From: Candidatus Mycobacterium wuenschmannii
GTDB taxonomy: Bacteria; Actinomycetota; Actinomycetes; Mycobacteriales; Mycobacteriaceae
DNA: 64,000 nucleotides
Direction: 5' to 3'
NCBI RefSeq assembly: GCF_030252325.1
Contig: NZ_CP126981.1
Location: 2,666,001-2,730,000, forward strand
Shown: one piece after another, positions 24,267 to 32,535 of the stretch
Layout: each line of letters starts with the position of its first letter
Position numbering within the stretch: position 1 is the first letter of the stretch
Made by a program: the position numbers and the translations under genes
The notes under the pieces: model-generated
Seen by the model: the letters and a program-made list of their open reading frames with translations, nothing else
The model's database searches: none
What the model was told of the DNA's origin: nothing

Positions 24267-24695
24267 TCAGGCGGCCGGCGCGGACTGCTCGCTGGCGCAG
24301 AACTTGCACTTGTGTGCGGCCTCGGGGATGTCCGAACAGCATTCCCCGCACGCCTTGGTCGCCGGCGCCTCGCCGAAAACCGTTACGCCGCGGCGCTTCT
24401 GGATCTGCCGATAGGGCACCACGATCGCGAAATAGACGGTGGCCATGAATACCAGGAAGTAGATGAACCCGCCGATCAGGGTGCCGAAGTCGAGGAAGGT
24501 CTTCTCATTGCCTTCCTTACCCAGCTGCACGCCGAGCCCGAGCGCGGTATCCGGCTGGGCGGCCGCCACCAACGGGTTGATGATGCTTGCGGTGAACACC
24601 TTGACCAGATCCGAAAAGGCCAAGGCCACAACCAAACCGACCGCAACGGTAATGACGTCCTCACGCATGACGAAATTCTTGAAACCCTTTAACAC
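24267..24695 (-). CDS. mscL: Large-conductance mechanosensitive channel with a four-Cys tail, 142 aa
   Basis: The N-terminal MLKGFKNFVMREDVITVAVG amphipathic helix and TM1 (about residues 14-40), then TM2 (about 70-95, FIYFLVFMATVYFAIVVPY), are typical of MscL, which opens under hypo-osmotic membrane tension. The C-terminal part differs from E. coli or M. tuberculosis MscL: TKACGECCSDIPEAAHKCKFCASE contains CxxC twice and resembles a small zinc ribbon. The GTG at 24695 (MLKGFK) is preferred over a TTG at 24704 because family members begin at this point. It is the Rv0985c counterpart and converges with the SAF gene (9 bp). Confidence 0.88.
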   Translation of the reverse strand: MLKGFKNFVMREDVITVAVGLVVALAFSDLVKVFTASIINPLVAAAQPDTALGLGVQLGKEGNEKTFLDFGTLIGGFIYFLVFMATVYFAIVVPYRQIQKRRGVTVFGEAPATKACGECCSDIPEAAHKCKFCASEQSAPAA

Positions 24696-24799
24696 CCGAG
24701 CCAACCTTTCGTGAGCAGGAATCGACAGGGCAACTCAAGATCACCCTGAATTGACGTTAAGACTGCTCAACGACATTCGCGCCATTTGCGGCGAATTAG

Positions 24800-24928
24800 T
24801 CAGCCGTGATGTGGCGGCACGTTGTCGCGCAGCCACTGGTCGCGCTCTGCGTCCTCCCGGCTGGCGTCCGGGTCACGCTCGTCGGACGACGACTGCCATT
24901 CGTGGTCGTCGCCGATGGGGCCGGACAT
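24800..24928 (-). CDS. Small acidic protein downstream of moaB2, 42 aa
   Basis: Translation of 24928-24800 on the minus strand starts MSGPIGDDHEWQSSSDERDP, is rich in Asp/Glu/Arg, and ends WLRDNVPPHHG. It starts 8 nt after the moaB2 stop, so it would be the last gene of the mprA-mprB-pepD-moaB2 operon. Low hydrophobicity means it is cytosolic, probably disordered with one short helix. The family is not known to me. Support comes from position, the full open frame and a composition unlike a random GC-rich frame. The ribosome binding site is weak. Confidence 0.55.
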   Translation of the reverse strand: MSGPIGDDHEWQSSSDERDPDASREDAERDQWLRDNVPPHHG

Positions 24929-24936
24929 GCCGGGCG

Positions 24937-25473
24937 TCAGATCTCCAGGCTGGAAAGCTGCCCGATGATCTGGGCCGCCAGTGGGTTGAGCGTCGCCATT
25001 CCATCGCGGACCGCCTGCCGCGAACCGGCGAGGTTGACCACCAGCGTGCTGCCCGAGATGCCGGCCAGCCCGCGGGACAGGCCCGCCTCGATGATGCCCG
25101 CGGACAGACCGGAGCCGCGGATGGCCTCGGCGATGCCGGCCACCAGGCGGTCGAGGATGTCCAGCGTCGCCTCGGGGGTGACGTCCCGGGGCGTCACCCC
25201 GGTGCCGCCCACCGACACGACCAGGTCCACTCCCCCGATGACCGCGGTGTTGAGCGCGTTGCGGATTTCCACCTCGTCGGCGGCGACGGCGATCACGCCG
25301 TCCACCACGAATCCCGCTTCGCTCAGCAGTTCGGTGACCAACGGACCGCTGTGGTCCTCGTCGCCGTGATCATCGACAACGACGACGAGTGCCCGGCCGA
25401 TCATTTCGGCGCCCTGTTCCATGGCTGCAACCGTATATCTGGCGTCCGACCGTGGCGCGGCGGCTCTGGTCAC
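24937..25473 (-). CDS. moaB2: MoaB/MogA-family molybdopterin protein MoaB2, 178 aa
   Basis: A MoCF-biosynthesis fold: RALVVVVDDHGDEDHSGPLVTELLSEAGF at the start, then the MPT-binding loop VSVGGTGVTPRDVTPEAT, then GSTLVVNLAGSRQAVRDGM. This family adenylylates molybdopterin or has lost that function. The GTG at 25473 overlaps the pepD stop as GTGA. The same gene order, mprA-mprB-pepD-moaB2, is found in M. tuberculosis (Rv0981-Rv0984), so co-regulation with the envelope-stress system is expected, although no biochemical link is known to me. Confidence 0.87.
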   Translation of the reverse strand: MTRAAAPRSDARYTVAAMEQGAEMIGRALVVVVDDHGDEDHSGPLVTELLSEAGFVVDGVIAVAADEVEIRNALNTAVIGGVDLVVSVGGTGVTPRDVTPEATLDILDRLVAGIAEAIRGSGLSAGIIEAGLSRGLAGISGSTLVVNLAGSRQAVRDGMATLNPLAAQIIGQLSSLEI

Positions 25474-26942
25474 TGTTGCGCCTTGCCGAGCGTGACCTGG
25501 ATCTTCTTGGTCTCGCCGGACGGATCCTTGATCGTCAGCATCACCTTGTCGCCGGGTGCCTTCGAGCGGACGGCGGCGACCAGCGCGTCGGCGCTGTTGA
25601 CCGTGCGGTCGTCGACCTTGGTCACGACCACCCCGCCGGGCAGGCCGGCGGCTGCGGCGGCGCCGTTGGGCACCACCTCGACGACCTTGGCGCCGGGGGT
25701 CTCCTTGTCGTTGGTCACCTGCACGCCCAGCGAGGCGTGCGACGCGGTGCCCGAGCTGATCAGCTCGTCGGCGATGCGCTTGGCCTGGTCGACCGGGATC
25801 GCGAACCCGAGTCCGATCGAGCCGCTCTGCGCGTCCGGCGAGTCACCACCGAGGGTGGCGATCGCGGAGTTGACGCCGACCAGCTGGCCGCTCATGTTGA
25901 CCAGCGCGCCGCCGGAGTTGCCCGGGTTGATCGCGGCGTCGGTCTGGATGGCGTCCAGCACGGTGTTCTGGTTGCCGGTCTCGCCGGTGGTCGACACCGG
26001 GCGGTTGAGCGCGCTGACGATGCCGGTGGTGACCGTGCCGGACAGGCCGAGCGGCGAACCGACCGCCATGACCGGCTGGCCGACGTGCAGGTTGGCCGAC
26101 GAGCCGATGCTGATCGGGGTCAGGTTGGACATGCCCTGAACGCGCACCACCGCGATGTCGGTGGTGGGGTCGGCGCCGACGACGGTGAATTCCGCGGTGC
26201 GGCCGTCGGAGAACGTCACCGTGGTCTTCGGCTTGCCGCCGCGCGGGCCCGGGTCGGGGGCGGGCTGGTCGGGGTCCAGGCCCGGGGCGCCCGGGTCGTC
26301 GTCGGGGCCGGGACCCTGGTGCTCGGGGTTCGGGCGCTGGTGCGGACCGCCGCCGGGGGGCGGCGCCTTCCCGGCCGCGGTGGCGACGACGTGATTGTTG
26401 GTCAGGATCAAGCCGTCCGAGGACAGGATGATGCCGGAGCCCTCTTCGGACGCCCGGCCGATGTTCGTCTCGAGCATGACGACGCTGGGCACCACCTTGG
26501 CGGCGACCTGCTCGACGCTGCCGAGCGGCGCGTTGGAGGCCGGCATGCCGGGGGTGGCACCGCCGGGCATCGCGCCGTCGGCGACGGAGGCGAGCGTGCC
26601 GTGGTGCGCGACGACCGACGCGGCGGCCCCGCCGATGCCGGCGGAGACGACGGCAACCGCGATGGCACCGACCGTCAAAGCGCCTGCGCGAGAACGCTTT
26701 CGGGGTGCGGGGAGCTGCGGCGGCGGGCCACCGGCGGAGTGTCCGCCCTGACCGGCGAACGGACCGTACGGCTGCCGGAACTGCGGCTGCTGGGGCTGGT
26801 GCGCGCCCTGCCGCCACTCGTAACCCTGCGGGTAGGTTTGCTGCTGTCCATAAGCCGAATGGCTTGTGGCCCCACGCTGATCGGACACCGGACGGTATCC
26901 GGGCTGCTGCGGCGGTGGCGAATACCTCGGGTGATTCGTCAT
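25470..26942 (-). CDS. pepD: HtrA-family envelope serine protease PepD, 490 aa
   Basis: A cytoplasmic N-terminus rich in Pro, Gln, Gly and Tyr (about residues 1-80), one TM helix (about 88-110), a trypsin-like domain with the triad His184 (TNNHVVA), Asp262 (TTDIAVV) and Ser343 (NPGNSGGAL), and a C-terminal PDZ domain (about 390-480). It degrades or refolds misfolded envelope proteins, and in M. tuberculosis it feeds into the MprAB/SigE stress response. A Pro/Gly/Asp-rich insert of about 46 residues (roughly 192-238) between the catalytic His and Asp is much longer than I recall in M. tuberculosis PepD. It lies 56 bp downstream of mprB and overlaps moaB2. Confidence 0.93.
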   Translation of the reverse strand: MTNHPRYSPPPQQPGYRPVSDQRGATSHSAYGQQQTYPQGYEWRQGAHQPQQPQFRQPYGPFAGQGGHSAGGPPPQLPAPRKRSRAGALTVGAIAVAVVSAGIGGAAASVVAHHGTLASVADGAMPGGATPGMPASNAPLGSVEQVAAKVVPSVVMLETNIGRASEEGSGIILSSDGLILTNNHVVATAAGKAPPPGGGPHQRPNPEHQGPGPDDDPGAPGLDPDQPAPDPGPRGGKPKTTVTFSDGRTAEFTVVGADPTTDIAVVRVQGMSNLTPISIGSSANLHVGQPVMAVGSPLGLSGTVTTGIVSALNRPVSTTGETGNQNTVLDAIQTDAAINPGNSGGALVNMSGQLVGVNSAIATLGGDSPDAQSGSIGLGFAIPVDQAKRIADELISSGTASHASLGVQVTNDKETPGAKVVEVVPNGAAAAAGLPGGVVVTKVDDRTVNSADALVAAVRSKAPGDKVMLTIKDPSGETKKIQVTLGKAQQ

Positions 26943-26998
26943 GTCGCTAGGTCACTCTCTCTTGTGCCGTCGTGCAGATCCAAACAGTAACTGGACAA

Positions 26999-28543
26999 CT
27001 ACCTTGCCTGCGTGGTCTGAGATTCGACTGAGACAACGTGTGTCGCTCCTGCAGAGTTCCCCGGGGTGGCCGGTTCCCCGGCATTCGACGCCGCGTCCAC
27101 GTCGGACGGGTAGTCCACCGCCGCGATCGGCTGGCCGGGAAGCAGCACATAGATGGACGTGCCCGGCGGTTCGCCGCCCGGGACCGTCTCCTCGACCCGC
27201 AGCGCCCCGCCGTGCTTGAGCACCACCTGTTTGACGATCGCCAGGCCGAGGCCCGAGCCGGGCACGGCGCGCGCGGTGATCGACCGGAAGAACCGCTCGA
27301 AGACCAATTCGCGCTCGTGCTCCGGGATGCCGGGTCCGTGGTCGGACACCACCAACTCGGCATGCGTTGCGTTGAGTTGACGCAGCCGCACCCCGACGTG
27401 CTCACCGGACGGGCTCCACTTGGCCGCGTTGTCCATCAGGTTCAGCACCGCCCGCGACAGGCCCGCCGAGTCGCCGAAGACCTCCCACGGAGCCACCTCG
27501 ACGTCGAACTCGACATCGATGCGGCGCCGCCGCACTCGTTCCAGCGACCGGTCGATGACCTCGGTCATGTCGACCGGCTCGTGCACCACCTCGCCGGCAT
27601 CGCCACGGGTCAGGTCGACCAAATCGCCTACCAGCGTGGACAATTCCTCGATCTGGGCGATCACATCGGTGCGCAGGTCGGTCATCTCCTGCTCGGGAAT
27701 CGGCGGCGCGCCCGGGGCACTGGACGCCATCAGCAGTTCGATGTTGGTGCGCAGCGAGGTCAGCGGGGTCTTCAGCTCGTGGCCGGCGTCGGCGACTAGC
27801 CGGGTCTGCCGATCCCGCGACTCGGCCAGCGCGCGCAGCATCATGTTGAAAGCCTGTGTGAGCCTTGCCAATTCGTCGCTACCGTAGACCGGGATTGGTC
27901 GCAGGTCGTCGGTGCGGGCGACGCGCTCGGCCGCCCCGGTCAGGCGGCCCACCGGTCTCAACCCGGCCTGGGTGACCAGCGCACCGGCCACCGCCGCGAC
28001 GGCCATGCCGACGCCACCGACGATCAGCAACACCCAGCGCAGTTTCGTCATCACCGCATCGGTTGGACCGAGGCTCTTGGAAATCAGCAGCGAGCTGCCG
28101 TTGGGTAGATGCACGGCCAGCACCCGTTGGTTGGCGGCGGTGCGGCGGGACATGAACAGGTCACCGCGGATGACGGCCTTCTCCTGCTGGCCGACCGGGA
28201 GCGTCTGGCCCTCCTGGTTGGCGGTGAAGATCGACCGACCGGGCGTCACCAGCATCGCGTTGACGTCCGAATATGCCGTTCCCTCAATGGCTTTCGCCGG
28301 GTCGGCGGCCAGCGACCCGCTGGCGATCAGCAACTGGGCCCTGCTCTGCAGCTGGTTGTCGATGTCCTTGTAGAGCGCGGCGGAGATCACCGCGTACACC
28401 GCGACGGCCATCAGGATGACCACCATCGCCACCATCGACATCGCCAGCAGCATCACCCGCCACCGCAGCGACAGCGACGTGCTGGTTCGCAACGAACCTG
28501 TGCTTCGCCGTCGGAACAGTGTCTTCAGGGACTTCAGTGGCAT
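26999..28543 (-). CDS. mprB: Sensor histidine kinase MprB, 514 aa
   Basis: Two TM helices (about residues 30-52 and 165-187) enclose a periplasmic sensor domain of about 110 residues. A HAMP linker, the phosphoacceptor H-box DAGHELKTPLTS (His near 252), the N-box LNLMDNAAKWSP, and the G-boxes DHGPGIP and GSGLGLAIV follow. The tail of about 50 residues after the kinase domain is Pro/Ala/Ser-rich. MprB senses envelope stress (detergent, DnaK binding in M. tuberculosis) and phosphorylates MprA. The ATG at 28543 overlaps the mprA stop by one base; pepD follows, giving sensor, regulator and protease in one operon. Confidence 0.95.
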   Translation of the reverse strand: MPLKSLKTLFRRRSTGSLRTSTSLSLRWRVMLLAMSMVAMVVILMAVAVYAVISAALYKDIDNQLQSRAQLLIASGSLAADPAKAIEGTAYSDVNAMLVTPGRSIFTANQEGQTLPVGQQEKAVIRGDLFMSRRTAANQRVLAVHLPNGSSLLISKSLGPTDAVMTKLRWVLLIVGGVGMAVAAVAGALVTQAGLRPVGRLTGAAERVARTDDLRPIPVYGSDELARLTQAFNMMLRALAESRDRQTRLVADAGHELKTPLTSLRTNIELLMASSAPGAPPIPEQEMTDLRTDVIAQIEELSTLVGDLVDLTRGDAGEVVHEPVDMTEVIDRSLERVRRRRIDVEFDVEVAPWEVFGDSAGLSRAVLNLMDNAAKWSPSGEHVGVRLRQLNATHAELVVSDHGPGIPEHERELVFERFFRSITARAVPGSGLGLAIVKQVVLKHGGALRVEETVPGGEPPGTSIYVLLPGQPIAAVDYPSDVDAASNAGEPATPGNSAGATHVVSVESQTTQAR

Positions 28544-29235
28544 CAGGGAGGGGTTTCGCGAAGCACGTAACCGACCCCACGCACGGTGTGGATCAGTCGC
28601 GGCTCGCCGTTGGCCTCGGTCTTGCGACGCAGGTAGCCGACATACACCTCGAGCGCATTACCCGACGTGGGGAAGTCGAAACCCCACACCTCTTCGAGAA
28701 TGCGGCTACGCGTCAATACCCGTCGCGGATTGGCAATCAGCATTTCCAGCAAAGCGAATTCGGTGCGGGTCAGGCTGATCTGCCGACTACCGCGGGTGAC
28801 TTCGCGAGTCACCGAATCGAGAGTGAGGTCACCGAAGGACATCGCCACGGATTCCGACGCGTCTTCGATTCTCGTGCGCCGCAGCAATGCGCGCATCCGC
28901 GCCAGCAGCTCCTCGAGGGCGAAAGGCTTGGGCAGGTAGTCGTCGGCCCCGGCGTCGAGTCCTGCGACGCGCTCGGAGATGGTGTCGCGGGCGGTCAGCA
29001 CCAGGATCGGCAGATCGTCGCCGGTGCTGCGCAGCTGACGGCAGACCTCGAGCCCGTCGAGCCGCGGCATCATCACGTCGAGCACGAGCCCGTCGGGCCG
29101 GTCGGCGGAGATCATCTCGAGCGCCTCGACACCGTCTTCGGCGAGGGCTACCGAGTAACCATTGAAGGAAAGCGACCGGCGCAGTGACTCACGCACCGCA
29201 CGGTCGTCGTCGACAACAAGAATTCGCACAGCCAC
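28543..29235 (-). CDS. mprA: Response regulator MprA (OmpR family), 230 aa
   Basis: The receiver domain has the acidic triad DDD near residues 9-11, the phospho-acceptor Asp53 ([12 protein letters not shown]), Thr in LTARD and Lys in LPKPF. The C-terminal OmpR/PhoB winged helix (about 130-228) includes [26 protein letters not shown] and [10 protein letters not shown]. It is nearly identical in these motifs to M. tuberculosis MprA, which activates mprA, pepD, sigE and sigB under envelope stress. The start is GTG 29235 or GTG 29229. An upstream direct repeat at 29253-29269 is a likely autoregulatory MprA box. Confidence 0.95.
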   Translation of the reverse strand: MAVRILVVDDDRAVRESLRRSLSFNGYSVALAEDGVEALEMISADRPDGLVLDVMMPRLDGLEVCRQLRSTGDDLPILVLTARDTISERVAGLDAGADDYLPKPFALEELLARMRALLRRTRIEDASESVAMSFGDLTLDSVTREVTRGSRQISLTRTEFALLEMLIANPRRVLTRSRILEEVWGFDFPTSGNALEVYVGYLRRKTEANGEPRLIHTVRGVGYVLRETPP

Positions 29236-29252
29236 CAGTTTTATCCAATCCC

Positions 29253-29269
29253 CTGAGAACCTGCTGAGA
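29253..29269. promoter_or_regulatory. MprA-box-like direct repeat upstream of mprA
   Basis: CTGAGA occurs at 29253-29258 and 29264-29269 (TCTCAG twice when read towards mprA), 11 bp apart, 18-34 bp before the mprA start. MprA is known to bind loosely conserved tandem repeats of about 8 bp with a TCTCAG-like core and to autoregulate, so this is the expected type and position of site. Confidence 0.5.
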
Positions 29270-29337
29270 GGTCGACAAAACCGGTCTGCCGCAAATTGCT
29301 GGCAATTACGCCGGAGACAATGCTCACGGCTAAAAAG

Positions 29338-29511
29338 TTAGCGGCGGTCGAGGTCGATCAGACCGAGGCGCGCCGCCTTGAGCAGACGACGAGGCACCTT
29401 GTGCTGCTTACCAGCGACCGTCACACCGACCAGTTCGGGCTTCTCAGCCTTCCACTGCGCGCGTCGGCTACGGGTGTTCGAGCGCGACATCCGCCGCTTT
29501 GGCACAGCCAT
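29338..29511 (-). CDS. rpmF: 50S ribosomal protein L32, 57 aa
   Basis: Short basic protein beginning [20 protein letters not shown] and ending [14 protein letters not shown], which is the full L32 sequence pattern. There are no CxxC pairs, so this is the zinc-free form usual in mycobacteria. The ATG at 29511 is preceded by AGGAGTAAGG. The gene sits between mprA and the AtuA-like operon, as Rv0979A does in M. tuberculosis. It is transcribed alone on the minus strand. Confidence 0.93.
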   Translation of the reverse strand: MAVPKRRMSRSNTRSRRAQWKAEKPELVGVTVAGKQHKVPRRLLKAARLGLIDLDRR

Positions 29512-29576
29512 GATCAGGCCTTACTCCTGGTAGGTGGGTCGCCGCGCAAGATGTCCCGGCAGCAACGATTAGCCCA

Positions 29577-29605
29577 ATAGTAATGGCTGACCAGCTAGGG
29601 GCAAA
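29577..29605 (-). promoter_or_regulatory. Probable SigA-type promoter of rpmF
   Basis: On the minus strand TTTGCC, 17 bp, TACTAT (plus-strand 29577-29582 for the -10). The spacing and TANNNT -10 fit the housekeeping mycobacterial promoter. Transcription would start about 60 nt before the rpmF ATG. No other gene starts in between. Confidence 0.4.
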
Positions 29606-29692
29606 AATCAGCGGCGGGCAGCCTTGACGCGACACCTCGGGTACCGGCTAACCTACCGGTTGGTTGGCACGTCCCAATGGAGGGAGGCACGG

Positions 29693-31390
29693 GTGGGTTC
29701 ACCCCCGGTGCGCATCGGAAACTGCTCGGGTTTCTACGGAGACCGGCATTCCGCCATGCGCGACATGCTCACCGGCGGCGAGCTGGACTACCTGACCGGC
29801 GACTACCTCGCCGAGCTGACCATGCTGATTCTCGGCCGCGACAAGATGAAGCATCCCGAGCGCGGCTATGCCAAGACCTTCCTGACCCAGCTCGAGGAAT
29901 GCCTCGGCCTGGCCCACGAGCGCGGCGTGCGCATCGTCGCCAACGCCGGCGGCCTGAACCCCGCCGGGCTCGCCGACGCGGTGCGCGCGCTGGCCGAGCG
30001 CCTGGGCGTGCCGGTCCGGGTGGCCCACGTCGACGGCGACGACCTGTCCGGCCGCACCGAGGAACTTGGCCTGGGTAAGCCCCTGACTGCGAACGCATAC
30101 CTTGGCGCATGGGGCATCGTCGACTGCCTCAACAGTGGCGCGGACATCGTTGTCACCGGCCGGGTCACCGACGCCTCGGTGACCGTCGGCCCCGCGGCCG
30201 CGCACTTCGGCTGGCAGCGCACCGACTACGACCGCCTGGCCGGCGCCGTCGTCGCGGGACACGTCATCGAATGCGGCGTCCAGGCCACCGGCGGCAACTA
30301 CTCGTTCTTCACCGAAATTCCAGACCTGACCTACGCCGGCTTCCCGCTGGCCGAGATCCACGCCGACGGCTCCTCGGTGATCACCAAGCATCCCGGCACC
30401 GGCGGACTGGTCAGCGTCGACACCGTCACCGCGCAACTGCTCTACGAGATCACCGGCGCGCGCTACGCGAACCCCGACGCGACGGCCCGGATGGACAGCA
30501 TCGAGTTGAGCGCCGACGGCGTCGACCGGGTGCGGATCAGCGGCGTCACCGGCGAAGCCCCGCCGCCCACGCTGAAGGTGTCGCTGAACAGCATCGGCGG
30601 GTTCCGCAACGCGACGACGTTCGTGCTGACCGGCCTGGACATCGAGGCCAAGGCCGACCTGGTCCGTCGCCAGCTCGAGTCGGCGCTGAGCGTGAAGCCC
30701 GCCGAGCTGGAGTGGAGCCTGGCCCGCACCGACCACGTCGACGCCGACACCGAGCAGGGCGCCAGCGCGCTGCTGAGCTGCGTGGTCCGCGACCCCGACC
30801 CGGCCAATGTGGGCCGCCAGTTCTCCTCGGCCGCAGTCGAATTGGCGCTGGCCAGCTATCCGGGATTCACCGTCACCGCGCCGCCGGGCGACGGCCAGGT
30901 GTACGGGGTCTACACCCCCGGCTACGTCGACGCGGCCCAGGTGGCGCACACCGCGGTGCACGCCGACGGGACCCGGGTCGAGATCCCCTGCGCCACCGAC
31001 ACTCTCGTGCTCGAGCCGGCCCCGGTTCCGGCTCTGCCCGAGCCATTTCCCGACGGGCCGACGCGGCGAGTGCCGCTGGGCACTATCGCGGCCGCCCGCA
31101 GCGGCGACAAGGGCGGCTCGGCCAACGTCGGTGTCTGGGTACGCACCGACGAGCAGTGGCGCTGGCTGGCCCACAATCTCACGGTCGAGCTGCTGCGCGA
31201 ATTGTTGCCGGAGACAGCGGATCTGCCGGTGACCCGGCATCTGCTGCCGAGACTGCGCGCGATCAACTTCGTCATCGAGGAAATACTCGGTCAGGGCGTT
31301 GCGTATCAGGCGCGGTTCGACCCGCAGGCCAAGGGGCTCGGCGAGTGGCTGCGTAGCCGTCATGTCGACATTCCAGAAGGGTTGTTGTGA
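29693..31390 (+). CDS. AtuA-like acyclic-terpene-utilisation family protein (DUF1446), 565 aa
   Basis: The N-terminal DUF1446 domain (about residues 5-440) contains RIGNCSGFYGDRHSAMRDML, GVRIVANAGGLNPAGLADAV and VVTGRVTDASVTVGPAAAHF. The C-terminal AtuA-associated region (about 460-560) contains LGTIAAARSGDKGGSANVGVW. This family is named after AtuA of the Pseudomonas citronellol/geraniol pathway and is usually found beside biotin-dependent acyl-CoA carboxylases; the biochemical activity is undefined. I chose the GTG at 29693 because GGAGGG lies upstream; the frame opens at 29624 but has no ribosome binding site. It leads a six-gene operon and overlaps fadE13 (GTGA). It is the Rv0976c counterpart. 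Confidence 0.85.
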   Translation: MGSPPVRIGNCSGFYGDRHSAMRDMLTGGELDYLTGDYLAELTMLILGRDKMKHPERGYAKTFLTQLEECLGLAHERGVRIVANAGGLNPAGLADAVRALAERLGVPVRVAHVDGDDLSGRTEELGLGKPLTANAYLGAWGIVDCLNSGADIVVTGRVTDASVTVGPAAAHFGWQRTDYDRLAGAVVAGHVIECGVQATGGNYSFFTEIPDLTYAGFPLAEIHADGSSVITKHPGTGGLVSVDTVTAQLLYEITGARYANPDATARMDSIELSADGVDRVRISGVTGEAPPPTLKVSLNSIGGFRNATTFVLTGLDIEAKADLVRRQLESALSVKPAELEWSLARTDHVDADTEQGASALLSCVVRDPDPANVGRQFSSAAVELALASYPGFTVTAPPGDGQVYGVYTPGYVDAAQVAHTAVHADGTRVEIPCATDTLVLEPAPVPALPEPFPDGPTRRVPLGTIAAARSGDKGGSANVGVWVRTDEQWRWLAHNLTVELLRELLPETADLPVTRHLLPRLRAINFVIEEILGQGVAYQARFDPQAKGLGEWLRSRHVDIPEGLL

Positions 31391-32535
31391 ACATCTGGAC
31401 CACGCCGGAGCGCGATGCGCTCCGCAAGACCGTGCGCTCGTTCGCCGAACGCGAGATCCTGCCGCACATCGACGAGTGGGAGGCCAGCGGCGAGTTGCCG
31501 CGCGAATTGCACCGTGCCGCAGGCGAAGCCGGCCTGCTGGGGGCCAACTTCCCCGAGTCGGTCGGCGGCGGGGGCGGTGATGGCGCCGACGCGGTGATCG
31601 TCTGCGAGGAACTGCACCAGGCCGGGGTGCCGGGTGGGGTGTTCGCGTCGCTGTTCACCTGTGGCATCGCGGTGCCGCACATGATCGCCTCCGGCGACGA
31701 GCGGCTGATCGAGGAGTTCGTCCGCCCGACGCTGGCCGGGGAGAAGATCGGCTCGCTGGCCATCACCGAGCCCGGCGGCGGCTCCGACGTCGGGCACCTA
31801 CGCACCACCGCGACCCGGTCCGGTGACCAGTACATCGTCAACGGCGCCAAGACCTACATCACCTCGGCGGTGCGCGCCGACTTCGTCGTGACCGCGGTGC
31901 GCACGGGCGGCCCTGGCGCGGCGGGGGTTTCGCTGTTGCTCGTCGAGAAGGGCACGCCGGGGTTCGAGGTGAGCCGCAAGTTGGACAAGATGGGTTGGCG
32001 GTCCTCCGACACCGCGGAGCTGTCCTACGTCGACGCCGCGGTGCCGGTGGCCAACCTGGTCGGTGTCGAGAACACCGGGTTCGCCCAAATCGCCGAGGCC
32101 TTCGTTTCCGAGCGCATCGGCCTTGCCGCGCAGGCTTATTCGAGCGCGCAGCGCTGCCTGGACATCACCGTGCAGTGGTGCCGCGACCGCGAGACGTTCG
32201 GCCGGCCGCTGATCTCGCGGCAGTCGGTGCAGAACACGCTGGCCGAGATGGCCCGCCGGATCGACGTCGCCCGCGTCTACTCGCATCACGTGGTCGAGCG
32301 GCAACTGGCCGGCGAGACCAACCTGATCGCCGAGGTGTGCTTCGCCAAGAACACCGCGGTCGAGGCCGGCGAATGGGTGGCCAACCAGGGCGTCCAGTTG
32401 TTCGGCGGAATGGGATACATGCGCGAGTCGGAGATCGAACGCCAATACCGCGACATGCGCATCATCGGAATCGGCGGCGGAACCACCGAAATCCTCACCT
32501 CGCTGGCCGCCAAGCTGCTGGGATTCCAGTCATGA
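31387..32535 (+). CDS. fadE13: Acyl-CoA dehydrogenase FadE13, 382 aa
   Basis: A FAD-dependent acyl-CoA dehydrogenase of normal length with the N-terminal helical domain, the beta domain (LAITEPGGGSDVGHLRTTATR, near residues 118-140) and the C-terminal helical domain ending in QLFGGMGYMRESEIERQYRDMRI. It introduces the alpha-beta double bond into an acyl-CoA, probably branched, judging by its operon partners. The GTG at 31387 overlaps the AtuA-like stop, and the end overlaps accD2 (ATGA), so translation is coupled on both sides. Specific substrate unknown. Confidence 0.9.
   Translation: MNIWTTPERDALRKTVRSFAEREILPHIDEWEASGELPRELHRAAGEAGLLGANFPESVGGGGGDGADAVIVCEELHQAGVPGGVFASLFTCGIAVPHMIASGDERLIEEFVRPTLAGEKIGSLAITEPGGGSDVGHLRTTATRSGDQYIVNGAKTYITSAVRADFVVTAVRTGGPGAAGVSLLLVEKGTPGFEVSRKLDKMGWRSSDTAELSYVDAAVPVANLVGVENTGFAQIAEAFVSERIGLAAQAYSSAQRCLDITVQWCRDRETFGRPLISRQSVQNTLAEMARRIDVARVYSHHVVERQLAGETNLIAEVCFAKNTAVEAGEWVANQGVQLFGGMGYMRESEIERQYRDMRIIGIGGGTTEILTSLAAKLLGFQS

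Noticed and set aside
29699..31363. 554-codon minus-strand frame opposite the AtuA-like gene
   Set aside because: Same reasoning: a His/Gly/Val/Asp-rich shadow of a recognised gene in the third-position-GC frame.
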